In this document: positions 1 through 6,265 of the stretch, one piece after another
Layout of the letters: each line of letters opens with the position of its first letter
Numbering within the stretch: the stretch's first letter is position 1
Origin: JASJHI01 sp965371355
GTDB lineage: Bacteria > Actinomycetota > Acidimicrobiia > Acidimicrobiales > Ilumatobacteraceae
Direction of reading: 5' to 3'
Length of the DNA stretch: 6,847 bases
Assembly: GCA_965371355.1 (NCBI GenBank)
Contig: CBDUYD010000158.1
Span: forward strand, 1-6,847
Notes under the pieces: model-generated
Database searches by the model: none
What the model was told of the DNA's origin: nothing
What the model saw: only the letters and a program-made list of their open reading frames with translations
Program-made: the position numbers and the translations under genes

Positions 1-42
1 GACGATCGACGTGGGGACGATCGACGTGGGGACGATCGACGT
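1..42 (+). repeat. 15-bp in-frame tandem repeat within gcvP (2.8 copies)
   Basis: The unit GACGATCGACGTGGG occurs at 1-15 and 16-30, and its first 12 bases recur at 31-42. It encodes TIDVG TIDVG TIDV. In GcvP relatives a single strand of the FDTV/FDTI type normally leads into the DADAVVAAA helix, so two of the three units look like an insertion of 5-10 residues. The repeat may extend left of the window. Replication slippage, or a mis-assembled repeat, would explain it equally well. Confidence 0.8.
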
Positions 43-1732
43 CGACGACGCCGATGCGGCTGTGGCTGCGGCGCTGGCGGCGGGATTCAACATCCGCCGC
101 GTCGACGACCGCAGCGTCGGTATCACCTTCGACGAGACCTCGACACCTGAGACGGTCGACTCGATCGTGACCGCGCTCGGCGGCACGCCGCTCCCCCACT
201 CCGACACGCCGTCCGAAGGGATCCCCGCGATCCTGAGGCGCCACGACGAGTTCCTCACGCAGGCGGTCTTCGAGCGCTACCACAGCGAGCACGAGATGCT
301 GCGCTACCTGCGCCGCCTGAGCGATCGCGATCTCGCGCTCGACCGCACGATGATCCCGCTCGGCTCGTGCACGATGAAGCTCAATGCGACGAGCGAGATG
401 CTCCCGATCTCGTGGCCCGACCTCTCCGATCTTCACCCGTTCGTGCCCACCGACCAGGCGCGGGGATATCTCGAACTGATCAGCGATCTCGAGCGGCGGT
501 TGGCGGTGATCACCGGCTACGACCGTGTGACGGTGCAGCCGAATGCCGGCAGCCAGGGCGAACTCGCAGGGTTGTTGGCGATTCGCGGGTACCACCGCTC
601 GCGTGGCGACGAGCAGCGCACGGTCTGTCTGATTCCGTCCAGCGCTCACGGCACCAACGCGGCGAGCGCCGTGATGGCGGGATATGACGTCGTGGTGGTC
701 GCCTGCGACGATGGAGGCAACGTCGACCTCGACGATGTCGGTCGCGCCGTCGAGTCGTCCGGTGACCGACTCGGCGCGATCATGATCACCTACCCGTCGA
801 CGCACGGTGTCTTCGAGGCAGGTGTTGTCGAACTCTGCGCGTTGGTCCACGGCGCCGGCGGCCAGGTCTACGTCGACGGCGCGAACCTCAACGCGCTCGT
901 CGGTCATGCGCGCCCCGGTCGGTTCGGGGCCGACGTGAGCCACCTCAACCTCCACAAGACGTTCTGTATCCCGCACGGTGGCGGAGGACCCGGAGTCGGG
1001 CCGATCGGGGTACGCGACCATCTCACCCCGTTCCTGCCGGGCGACCCCCTCGACCCGAACGCCGAGCCGGGCGCCGTCTCGGCGGCACGCTTCGGATCGG
1101 CGGGGATCCTCGCGATCTCGTGGATGTACATCGAGATGATGGGTGGCCGTGGACTCACGCGGGCGACCGAGGTGGCGATCCTCTCGGCGAACTACGTCGC
1201 CGATCGACTCGATCCGCACTTCCCCGTCCTGTACCGGGGGGCCGACGGCCGGGTCGGCCACGAGTGCATCGTCGACCTGCGTGGGCTCACGAAGGCGACG
1301 GGGGTGTCGGTCGACGATGTCGCGAAGCGGTTGATCGACTACGGCTTCCACGCCCCGACGATGAGTTTCCCGGTCGCGGGCACGTTGATGATCGAGCCGA
1401 CCGAGAGTGAAGACCTGTGCGAGCTCGACCGATTCTGCGACGCGATGATCGCCATCCGTTCCGAGATCGACCGCGTCGCGGACGGCGTGTGGGAGCTCGA
1501 GCAGAGTCCGCTCCGGCGGGCGCCCCACACCGCCGACGAGCTGCTGGGCGACTGGGACCGGCCCTACTCGCGCGAGCTCGGTGCGTTTCCGCTCCCGTCG
1601 CTGCGCGTGTCGAAGTATTTCCCGCCGGTCTCCAGGATCGACGGCGCCTACGGCGACAGGAACCTCGTGTGTTCCTGTGAACCGCTCGAGGCGTACGCGG
1701 CCGCGGGCCCGGCCGCGGGTACCTTGAAGTGA
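1..1732 (+). CDS. gcvP: Glycine dehydrogenase (decarboxylating), P-protein, C-terminal part (5'-truncated by window edge)
   Basis: P-protein of the glycine cleavage system: a cytoplasmic PLP enzyme that decarboxylates glycine and passes the aminomethyl group to lipoyl-GcvH. The reading frame is open to the left edge (first full codon at base 2), so the GTG at 11 is internal. About 576 residues are visible of the roughly 950 usual for single-chain GcvP; the first part matches the end of the N-terminal half (GFNIRRVDD...VGITFDETST), which argues for full-length gcvP rather than a separate gcvPB. Numbering from base 2, GSCTMK is at 121-126 and the PLP lysine is K319 in NLHKTF, followed by the glycine-rich loop IPHGGGGPG. 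The C-terminus carries the family ending YGDRNLVCSCEPLEAYA. The stop TGA shares one base with the next gene's ATG. An in-frame 15-bp tandem repeat lies at the left edge. Identity is certain; the upstream boundary is not visible. Confidence 0.97.
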   Translation, partial: TIDVGTIDVGTIDVDDADAAVAAALAAGFNIRRVDDRSVGITFDETSTPETVDSIVTALGGTPLPHSDTPSEGIPAILRRHDEFLTQAVFERYHSEHEMLRYLRRLSDRDLALDRTMIPLGSCTMKLNATSEMLPISWPDLSDLHPFVPTDQARGYLELISDLERRLAVITGYDRVTVQPNAGSQGELAGLLAIRGYHRSRGDEQRTVCLIPSSAHGTNAASAVMAGYDVVVVACDDGGNVDLDDVGRAVESSGDRLGAIMITYPSTHGVFEAGVVELCALVHGAGGQVYVDGANLNALVGHARPGRFGADVSHLNLHKTFCIPHGGGGPGVGPIGVRDHLTPFLPGDPLDPNAEPGAVSAARFGSAGILAISWMYIEMMGGRGLTRATEVAILSANYVADRLDPHFPVLYRGADGRVGHECIVDLRGLTKATGVSVDDVAKRLIDYGFHAPTMSFPVAGTLMIEPTESEDLCELDRFCDAMIAIRSEIDRVADGVWELEQSPLRRAPHTADELLGDWDRPYSRELGAFPLPSLRVSKYFPPVSRIDGAYGDRNLVCSCEPLEAYAAAGPAAGTLK

Positions 1733-2451
1733 TGCCAGAACAAGATCCGCTCGCTGACGTGATCACGCTGCTCGCCGCTCCGATCTCCGGGGCGGTCCGC
1801 TCGATCGAGCAGTTCCGCACGGGTGTCGACGAATTCCTGCACGGCATCGAGAACTTCAACCGCACGATGGAGAATCTCAACGAGACCGCCGAGCGGATGA
1901 ACGTGCTCCTCGGTGAAGTCGAGGAACCGATCAAGGCGGCGGTCCCGCAGGTCACGCGTGCGATCAACAATGCCGACGAGGTGATGCAGGTGGTGAGTGG
2001 ACCCGCGATGGCCGCTGCTCCCGGGCTCGCACGGCTGGCCGACACGATGAACAGCCCGGCGTTCCAGCAACTGCCCGAACAGATCGCGACGTTCTCCGAC
2101 ATCCTCGTCGACATGTCGACGAGGATCGCGCCGCTCACCCAACTGGCCGAGACGGCCGGAGGGCTCTTCGGATTGCGGATGCCCGGTGTGGCCGCGAGAT
2201 CGGGTGATCAGCGCAGCACTCACGGGGCCTCCGAACCCGCGCAGTCGTCCGAGGAGCACACGGTGGTCACCACGGTTCGCACGAGGGCAGCCCGGAAGAA
2301 GTCCGCTACAGCGAATTCGGCAACAGCGAAATCCGCAACAGCGAAGCCGAAAGCGAAAGCGAAGCCGGCGAAGAAGACGTCCTCGAAGACGACAACGACG
2401 AAGCAGGCGAAGTCCGCCCCAGGCCCGTCGTCGGCCGAAGAGGTGACCTGA
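1732..2451 (+). CDS. Coiled-coil (phasin-like) protein with lysine/alanine-rich C-terminal tail, function unknown
   Basis: A 239-residue protein that I cannot assign to a named family. ATG at 1732 is preferred over GTG at 1729 because it forms TGATG with the gcvP stop, indicating translational coupling; no strong Shine-Dalgarno sequence is visible. Residues ~1-145 are predicted helical, with heptad-like stretches (FLHGIENFNRTMENLNETAERMNVLLGEVEEP) and no signal peptide or clear membrane span. Residues ~147-185 are probably disordered. From ~185 the chain is Arg- then Lys/Ala/Ser/Thr-rich (SATAK repeats, KPKAKAKPAKK), before an acidic end. This layout resembles PHA granule phasins with histone H1-like tails (PhaF type), and the tail also resembles those of mycobacterial HupB and HBHA. 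That is a likeness of architecture, not proven homology. The tail probably binds nucleic acid or another polyanion (inference). Cotranscription with gcvP is likely, but a role in glycine metabolism is not implied by anything seen. Confidence 0.8.
   Translation: MPEQDPLADVITLLAAPISGAVRSIEQFRTGVDEFLHGIENFNRTMENLNETAERMNVLLGEVEEPIKAAVPQVTRAINNADEVMQVVSGPAMAAAPGLARLADTMNSPAFQQLPEQIATFSDILVDMSTRIAPLTQLAETAGGLFGLRMPGVAARSGDQRSTHGASEPAQSSEEHTVVTTVRTRAARKKSATANSATAKSATAKPKAKAKPAKKTSSKTTTTKQAKSAPGPSSAEEVT
2302..2346 (+). repeat. Three 15-bp degenerate tandem repeats encoding SATAN-SATAK-SATAK
   Basis: Three adjacent 15-base units (2302-2316, 2317-2331, 2332-2346) share the pattern TCSGCWACAGCGAAN and encode the pentapeptide SATA(N/K) at residues 191-205 of the coiled-coil protein. 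A short run of AAAGCG units follows. Such repeats are typical of basic histone-H1-like tails and tend to vary in copy number between strains. Confidence 0.75.
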
Positions 2452-2478
2452 GTCGGGAGCCGGTGAGGTTCGGCGCCG

Positions 2479-2490
2479 TACGATGCCTGC
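2479..2490 (+). promoter_or_regulatory. Likely leaderless promoter (-10 TACGAT) of the RraA-like gene
   Basis: TACGAT at 2479-2484 fits the actinobacterial -10 consensus TANNNT and ends six bases before the GTG at 2491, so transcription would begin at or next to the start codon. No Shine-Dalgarno sequence lies at a usable distance, which agrees with leaderless translation. No convincing -35 is seen. The 39-bp gap from the previous gene also holds no hairpin, so read-through from gcvP remains possible. Confidence 0.5.
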
Positions 2491-3189
2491 GTGTTCAAAG
2501 TGACCGATGACCTCATCGCTGAACTGAAGTCGATCGACACACCGACGGTGTGCAATGCACTGGAGATCCTGGTTCCCGAGCGGCAGGGCTTCGGGTACAC
2601 GACCAGGCCGTTGGTGTGCAGTCGGCCCGAACTCGGCCCGACGGTCGGCATCGCCCGCACGGCGACGATCCGGGCAACTGCGCCCGGCCGGTCGCCCGCC
2701 GACCAGGCCGCGGCTCGGGACGCGTACTACGAGTACATCGATCGGGGTTCCAAGCCGAGCGTCGTGGTCATTCATGATCTCGACGACGAGCCGGGCTACG
2801 GCTCGTTCTGGGGTGAGGTCAACAGCAACATCCACAAGGGTCTCGGATGCGACATGGTGATCACCGATGGCAGTGTGCGTGATCTGCCCGACATCGCCGA
2901 GGGATTCCAGATGCTCGCCGACCGTGTTGGGCCGTCGCACGCCTTCGTCCACGTCGTCGACCATTCCAATCCGGTGACGGTCGCTGGAATGCACGTGTCC
3001 GACGGCGACCTGATCCATGCCGACCAACACGGTGCCGTAGTGATCCCCCAGAGCGTCTGCGGCGAGATCGTGCAGACGGCCGGCCTGGTCGGCCGTCGCG
3101 AGAGGGTGATAATCACCGCCGCGAGACAGCCAGGCTTCGATGTCGACGCGCTGCGCAGAGCTCAGCGTCGGGCGGCCGAGATCCGATGA
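2491..3189 (+). CDS. RraA / HMG-CHA aldolase family protein
   Basis: A 232-residue protein of the RraA-like superfamily, which includes 4-hydroxy-4-methyl-2-oxoglutarate/4-carboxy-4-hydroxy-2-oxoadipate aldolase (retro-aldol cleavage to pyruvate, also oxaloacetate decarboxylation) and the RNase E inhibitor RraA. Databases often mislabel the family as demethylmenaquinone methyltransferase. The N-terminus has the family's DTPTVCNAL. The core GEVNSNIHKGLGCDMVITDG leads to R130-D131; E109 lies 20 residues before R130, matching the D-X20-R-D metal/substrate motif of characterised aldolases with Glu in place of Asp. The C-terminal GDLIHADQHGAVVIP is also typical. The start is GTG at 2491, supported by the -10 hexamer upstream. 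The stop overlaps the PanB-like start as ATGA, so the two are probably made together. A metal-dependent lyase acting on a 2-oxoacid is likely; the substrate cannot be read from the sequence. A role as an RNase E inhibitor is less likely. Confidence 0.88.
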   Translation: MFKVTDDLIAELKSIDTPTVCNALEILVPERQGFGYTTRPLVCSRPELGPTVGIARTATIRATAPGRSPADQAAARDAYYEYIDRGSKPSVVVIHDLDDEPGYGSFWGEVNSNIHKGLGCDMVITDGSVRDLPDIAEGFQMLADRVGPSHAFVHVVDHSNPVTVAGMHVSDGDLIHADQHGAVVIPQSVCGEIVQTAGLVGRRERVIITAARQPGFDVDALRRAQRRAAEIR

Positions 3190-4004
3190 CCGCGAGAGAG
3201 GATATAGACGGCCGGCAACGGCCAACCGTCTACGACCTGCTTCAGAACCGCGGTGTCCGCCAACTGACCCAAGTGCATGTGATGTCGGTCGACGAGGCCT
3301 CCGCATGCGCTGAGGCAGGCATCGACATCATCGGCACCGACGTCGGACCGAACCTCCCTACGATCGCTGCCGCGGCCGGCAGCTGCTTCGTCCAGTGCGG
3401 AATTCCGCACGGGTCGATCTCGAGTCCAGCCGAAGCGATCCGCACCGCATTCGACTCGCTCGACCAAGGTGCGAGTGCTATCTACACATCGGCCAGCACC
3501 GGTGTGGTCGCCGCGCTCGCCGCCGAAGGTGTACCGGTCGTCGGTCATATCGGGCTCGTGCCGAACCTCGCGACGTGGACGAATTTCCGTGCCATCGGCA
3601 AGACGCTCGACGAGGCGACACAGCTGTATCGCGATCTCAAGAGGCTCGAGGATGCCGGTGCGTTCGCGGTCGAGATCGAAGTCGTGCCGGCCCATATCGC
3701 AACCGAACTCACCCGGCGTACGACCATGCTCACGATGTCGATGGGATCGGGACAGGGCTGCAACACCCAGTACCTGTTCTCAGACGACATCCTCGGCGAG
3801 AACGCGGGACACGTGCCACGGCACGCCAAGGTCTACCGCGACTTCGCCGCGAAGCGACGTGAACTCCACAGCGAGGCGGTTGCTGCGTTCGGTGAGTTTC
3901 GAGCTGACGTCGCCGCCGGCGCGTTTCCCGCAGAGCAGCACCTCGTCGCGCTCGCCCCCGAGGTCAGCGCGGCGTTCGACAGATTCCTCACCGAGCTGGC
4001 CTAG
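3186..4004 (+). CDS. PanB-like (ketopantoate hydroxymethyltransferase-related) protein with altered active site
   Basis: A 272-residue protein that aligns along its length with PanB, a TIM barrel of the PEP mutase/isocitrate lyase type that adds a hydroxymethyl group from methylene-THF to 2-oxoisovalerate. Preserved landmarks are TVYDLLQNR (N-terminus), GHIGLVPN at 120-127 (H121 equals E. coli H136), E165 in IEVVP (equals catalytic E181), and GHVPRHAKVY at 208-217. My hand alignment with E. coli PanB finds the metal-site residues changed: D84 becomes G72, E114 becomes S102, K112 becomes Y100, and D45 falls at T51 with an Asp one position later (D52). True PanB activity is therefore doubtful. 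Either another metal arrangement or another reaction is used. The ATGA overlap with the RraA-like gene suggests a shared pathway. ATG at 3186 is chosen for that overlap. Calling it panB would overstate what is seen. Confidence 0.8.
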   Translation: MTAREDIDGRQRPTVYDLLQNRGVRQLTQVHVMSVDEASACAEAGIDIIGTDVGPNLPTIAAAAGSCFVQCGIPHGSISSPAEAIRTAFDSLDQGASAIYTSASTGVVAALAAEGVPVVGHIGLVPNLATWTNFRAIGKTLDEATQLYRDLKRLEDAGAFAVEIEVVPAHIATELTRRTTMLTMSMGSGQGCNTQYLFSDDILGENAGHVPRHAKVYRDFAAKRRELHSEAVAAFGEFRADVAAGAFPAEQHLVALAPEVSAAFDRFLTELA

Positions 4005-4005
4005 C

Positions 4006-4022
4006 GCCGCGGCATCCGCGGC
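4006..4022. terminator. Candidate bidirectional terminator hairpin between convergent genes
   Basis: GCCGCGG (4006-4012) and CCGCGGC (4016-4022) form a perfect 7-bp GC stem around the loop CAT, in the 33-bp gap between the stop codons of the PanB-like gene and the oxidoreductase. It starts two bases after the PanB-like stop. No T-run follows on either strand, so it is at best a weak intrinsic terminator or a barrier that limits read-through in both directions. Confidence 0.4.
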
Positions 4023-4037
4023 CCAGCCGATCGATCC

Positions 4038-5051
4038 TCAGACCGCACACCAGGTGTCGGAGGCCGCGCTGGCGAACACGGCATCGATGACGGCCATGTT
4101 CGCGATCGCGTCGTCGAGTGGCGTGGGCGCCGGCTGCCCGGATCGGATCGCCGAACGAAAGGCGTCGGCTTGGCAGGCGTACTGATCCACCGGTCCGAAC
4201 GAGAGGACCTCGTTGCGCCCGCCATCGGTGACGACGGTCAGGTCGGTCGGACGATCCTTGGGGCTGTTCACCGGGATGTCGACCTCGATTCGACCGGTGC
4301 TACCGACGATCTGTGCCCGTTGGTGCGCGTGGAGCTGGGTCGACACCGTGAACGTTGCGCTGCGTCCGTCACCGAAGTCGAGAATGCCCGAGGTGATGCG
4401 GTCGGTCCCGAACGACGGGTCGCGCGCGATCAGCCCGAGGACGCGCTCGGGTTCCCGGCCGAACAGGAAGCGGGCTTGACTGATCGGGTAGCAGCCGATG
4501 TCGAGTAGTGCGCCGCCACCGATGCTGGCGTCGTTTCGGACGTTGGCCGGGTCGTCGTTGAAGTAGCTGAAGAAGGTCTGGATCGTGTTCAATTCGCCGA
4601 TTCGTCCGTCTCGGACGAGCTTGCGTGCGGCGATCCACTGCGGATGGAAGCGGTACATGAAGGCCTCCATCACGACGAGACCTGGATGGTCGGCGGCTGC
4701 TTCGAGGAGCCGCAGGGCGTCGGCGGTGTCGAGGCCGAGCGGCTTCTCGCACAACACGTGCTTGCCCGCCTCGAGCGCCGCGATCGACCAGTCGACGTGG
4801 AGATGGTTCGGCAGCGGATTGTAGATCGCCTCGACGTTCGGATCGGCGAGCAGTTCGTCGTACGAGCCGTGCGCTGTCGCGATTTCTCGTTCGGTGCCCC
4901 ACGCAGTCGCCCGGGCGAGGTCTCGCGATCCGACCGCGACCACCTCGTGATCTGGCGCGGCCTGCAGAGCGGGCACGACGTGGTTCGCTGCAATCGCTGC
5001 GGTGGAGAGAATCCCCCAGCGCAGCGGCGGGTCGGTCGTCTGGTCGCTCAT
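4038..5051 (-). CDS. Gfo/Idh/MocA family NAD(P)-dependent oxidoreductase
   Basis: A 337-residue cytoplasmic dehydrogenase of the Gfo/Idh/MocA family. Members oxidise or reduce sugars, inositols, dihydrodiols and related hydroxyl compounds. The N-terminal Rossmann fold begins at WGILSTAAIAANHV (G13-A21), with GSRD at 41-44 after the second strand. The Ser/Arg there would suit NADP(H), a weak inference. The family EKP motif is E102-K103-P104 (CEKPLG). The C-terminal half has GGGALLDIGCYPI with D184 and Y188, resembling the dihydrodiol dehydrogenase/glucose-fructose oxidoreductase-like branch rather than inositol dehydrogenases with a DxxxH pair. The length is normal for the family and the chain looks intact. 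It is convergent to the PanB-like gene and has its own promoter, so nothing shows a shared pathway. The substrate is unknown. ATG at 5051 is chosen because a -10 hexamer lies directly upstream. Confidence 0.9.
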   Translation of the reverse strand: MSDQTTDPPLRWGILSTAAIAANHVVPALQAAPDHEVVAVGSRDLARATAWGTEREIATAHGSYDELLADPNVEAIYNPLPNHLHVDWSIAALEAGKHVLCEKPLGLDTADALRLLEAAADHPGLVVMEAFMYRFHPQWIAARKLVRDGRIGELNTIQTFFSYFNDDPANVRNDASIGGGALLDIGCYPISQARFLFGREPERVLGLIARDPSFGTDRITSGILDFGDGRSATFTVSTQLHAHQRAQIVGSTGRIEVDIPVNSPKDRPTDLTVVTDGGRNEVLSFGPVDQYACQADAFRSAIRSGQPAPTPLDDAIANMAVIDAVFASAASDTWCAV

Positions 5052-5064
5052 CCCACCGACCTTA
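5052..5064 (-). promoter_or_regulatory. Likely leaderless promoter (-10 TAAGGT) of the oxidoreductase
   Basis: On the minus strand TAAGGT (plus-strand 5059-5064) fits TANNNT and ends seven bases before the ATG at 5051. It is preceded by GCCG, the same four bases that precede the -10 of the RraA-like gene. A leaderless transcript is likely. The GGTGGG next to the ATG is too close to be a normal Shine-Dalgarno sequence. No clear -35 is seen. Confidence 0.45.
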
Positions 5065-5149
5065 CGGCGAGCGCCGAGCGGTAGGGAGCCCGGAGTGGTC
5101 GGTCGAGGTCATCTGGGGGTGATCCGTTCCGCAGTGCGGCACCGAATGC

Positions 5150-5171
5150 GCCCGGATCCGTTGGTCCGGGC
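5150..5171 (-). terminator. Candidate terminator hairpin downstream of gcvT
   Basis: A 22-base inverted repeat forms a 9-bp stem (eight Watson-Crick pairs and one G-T) with a 4-base loop. Outer arms are GCCCGGA (5150-5156) and TCCGGGC (5165-5171). It lies about 30 bases past the gcvT stop, in the 149-bp gap before the oxidoreductase. No T-run follows, so termination here would be of the U-poor kind common in actinobacteria. The rest of the gap holds the oxidoreductase promoter and a minor CCGC/GCGG inverted repeat near 5129-5139. Confidence 0.45.
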
Positions 5172-5200
5172 TGCTCGGCGGCCGGCGGGTCGGCGATCGT

Positions 5201-6265
5201 CTACGTGGACACGAACGGGGGACGAACAACGTGACCCGCCAACGCCCTTCCCCGGACGTCGACCTCTACCTGTTGCCCCTCGGTCGTGTCGGGTGGCAGG
5301 AAGGCGAGCGCGATCCCGTGGCCGAGCACCGGTGAGAAGTTGCCGCTCGTCACGTCGCCGACGACACTGCCGTCGATCGAGACGGCGCAGCCGGCGCGGG
5401 CAGGTCGCCGGCCGTCGGTCTCGATGCCGAACAGGTGACGCTCGTGGCCGCGCTCGCGTTCGGCCTGTGCGGCCACGCGGCCCTGGAACTCGGGCTTTTC
5501 CCACGCGACGACCCACCCGAGACCTGCCTGGAGGGACGTGATCCCAGGTCCGAGTTCGTGTCCGTGGAGCGGCAGGCCCGCTTCGAGGCGCAGGGTGTCG
5601 CGGGCGCCGAGTCCGGCCGGCGTGATACCGGAGTCGAGGAGTGCGTTCCACAGCAGCGCTGCGTCGGCGGCAGGCACCGAGATCTCGAGTCCGCGCCCAC
5701 CGGTGTAGCCGGTACCGGCAACGGTGCAGTCGATGCCGCGCCATGTGCAGTGCTCGACGCGGAACCGCTTGACCGCTGCGGCCTCGGGGAAGACAGCTTC
5801 GATGCGCTCGTTGACGAGCGGTCCCTGGACCGCGATGACCGCCCGGGAGGCGGTTGTGACCTCTCCCCCGATCGCCGACGTGACGCGATCGGTGTTCGAG
5901 GCGTTCGGCATGACGTCGAACACGTCGGGTTCACCGTCTCCGCGCGGGTGCCACCACACGATGATGTCGTCGAGGACCGAGCCGTCGTCGGGATCGAGGA
6001 GATGGGTGTACTGGGCGCGCCCCGGGGCGATCTTGGTGAGATCGTTGGTCAGCGTGCGTTGCAGCGTGTCGAGCGCCGCGGGGCCCTCGACGCGGACGGT
6101 TCCGAGGTGCGACACGTCGAACATCGCGACCGAGTCGCGGCAGGCCATGTGTTCGGCGATCGTGCCCGACCTGTAGGCGATCGGCATCTCCCAGCCGCCG
6201 AACTCGACCATGTTCGCGCCGAGCGCACGGTGGCGGTCGGCGAGCGGTGACCGTCGAAGCGTCAT
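5201..6265 (-). CDS. gcvT: Aminomethyltransferase, T-protein of the glycine cleavage system
   Basis: A 354-residue T-protein. It takes the aminomethyl group from lipoyl-GcvH, releases ammonia and transfers the one-carbon unit to tetrahydrofolate as 5,10-methylene-THF. N-terminal family signatures are PLADRHRALGANMVEFGGWEMPIAY (residues 7-31), MFDVSHLG (48-55) and SVLDDIIVWW (96-105), where the D99-D100 pair includes the catalytic Asp. Also present are AVQGP (145-149), LRLEAGLPLHGHEL and the C-terminal VTSGNFSPVLGHGIALAFL. The length is normal. The start is ATG at 6265, overlapping the merR stop as ATGA; the frame stays open upstream, but that extension only mirrors merR. In the motif usually written RTGYTGEDGFE this protein reads GTGYTGGRGLE (184-194), so Glu and Asp are replaced by G190 and R191. 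All other family landmarks are intact, so an active enzyme remains the default reading. Confidence 0.96.
   Translation of the reverse strand: MTLRRSPLADRHRALGANMVEFGGWEMPIAYRSGTIAEHMACRDSVAMFDVSHLGTVRVEGPAALDTLQRTLTNDLTKIAPGRAQYTHLLDPDDGSVLDDIIVWWHPRGDGEPDVFDVMPNASNTDRVTSAIGGEVTTASRAVIAVQGPLVNERIEAVFPEAAAVKRFRVEHCTWRGIDCTVAGTGYTGGRGLEISVPAADAALLWNALLDSGITPAGLGARDTLRLEAGLPLHGHELGPGITSLQAGLGWVVAWEKPEFQGRVAAQAERERGHERHLFGIETDGRRPARAGCAVSIDGSVVGDVTSGNFSPVLGHGIALAFLPPDTTEGQQVEVDVRGRALAGHVVRPPFVST

Noticed and set aside
11..13. GTG at 11 as the start of gcvP or of a stand-alone gcvPB
   Set aside because: The frame is open to the window edge, and the residues just after it belong to the end of the GcvP N-terminal half, so the gene continues to the left.
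2491..3189. Demethylmenaquinone methyltransferase (menG) label for the RraA-like protein
   Set aside because: This is a known misannotation of the RraA family. The protein has no SAM-binding methyltransferase motifs and carries an E-X20-R-D aldolase-type motif.
1648..3306. 552-residue open frame on the minus strand across three plus-strand genes
   Set aside because: It lies antisense to gcvP, the coiled-coil gene and the RraA-like gene, has an Arg/Gly/Ser-rich low-information translation, and matches no family. Long antisense frames are expected at this GC content.
4006..4022. Restriction or recombination site made of two CCGCGG palindromes
   Set aside because: The two adjacent CCGCGG hexamers sit between convergent stop codons, where a terminator-like hairpin is the simpler explanation.
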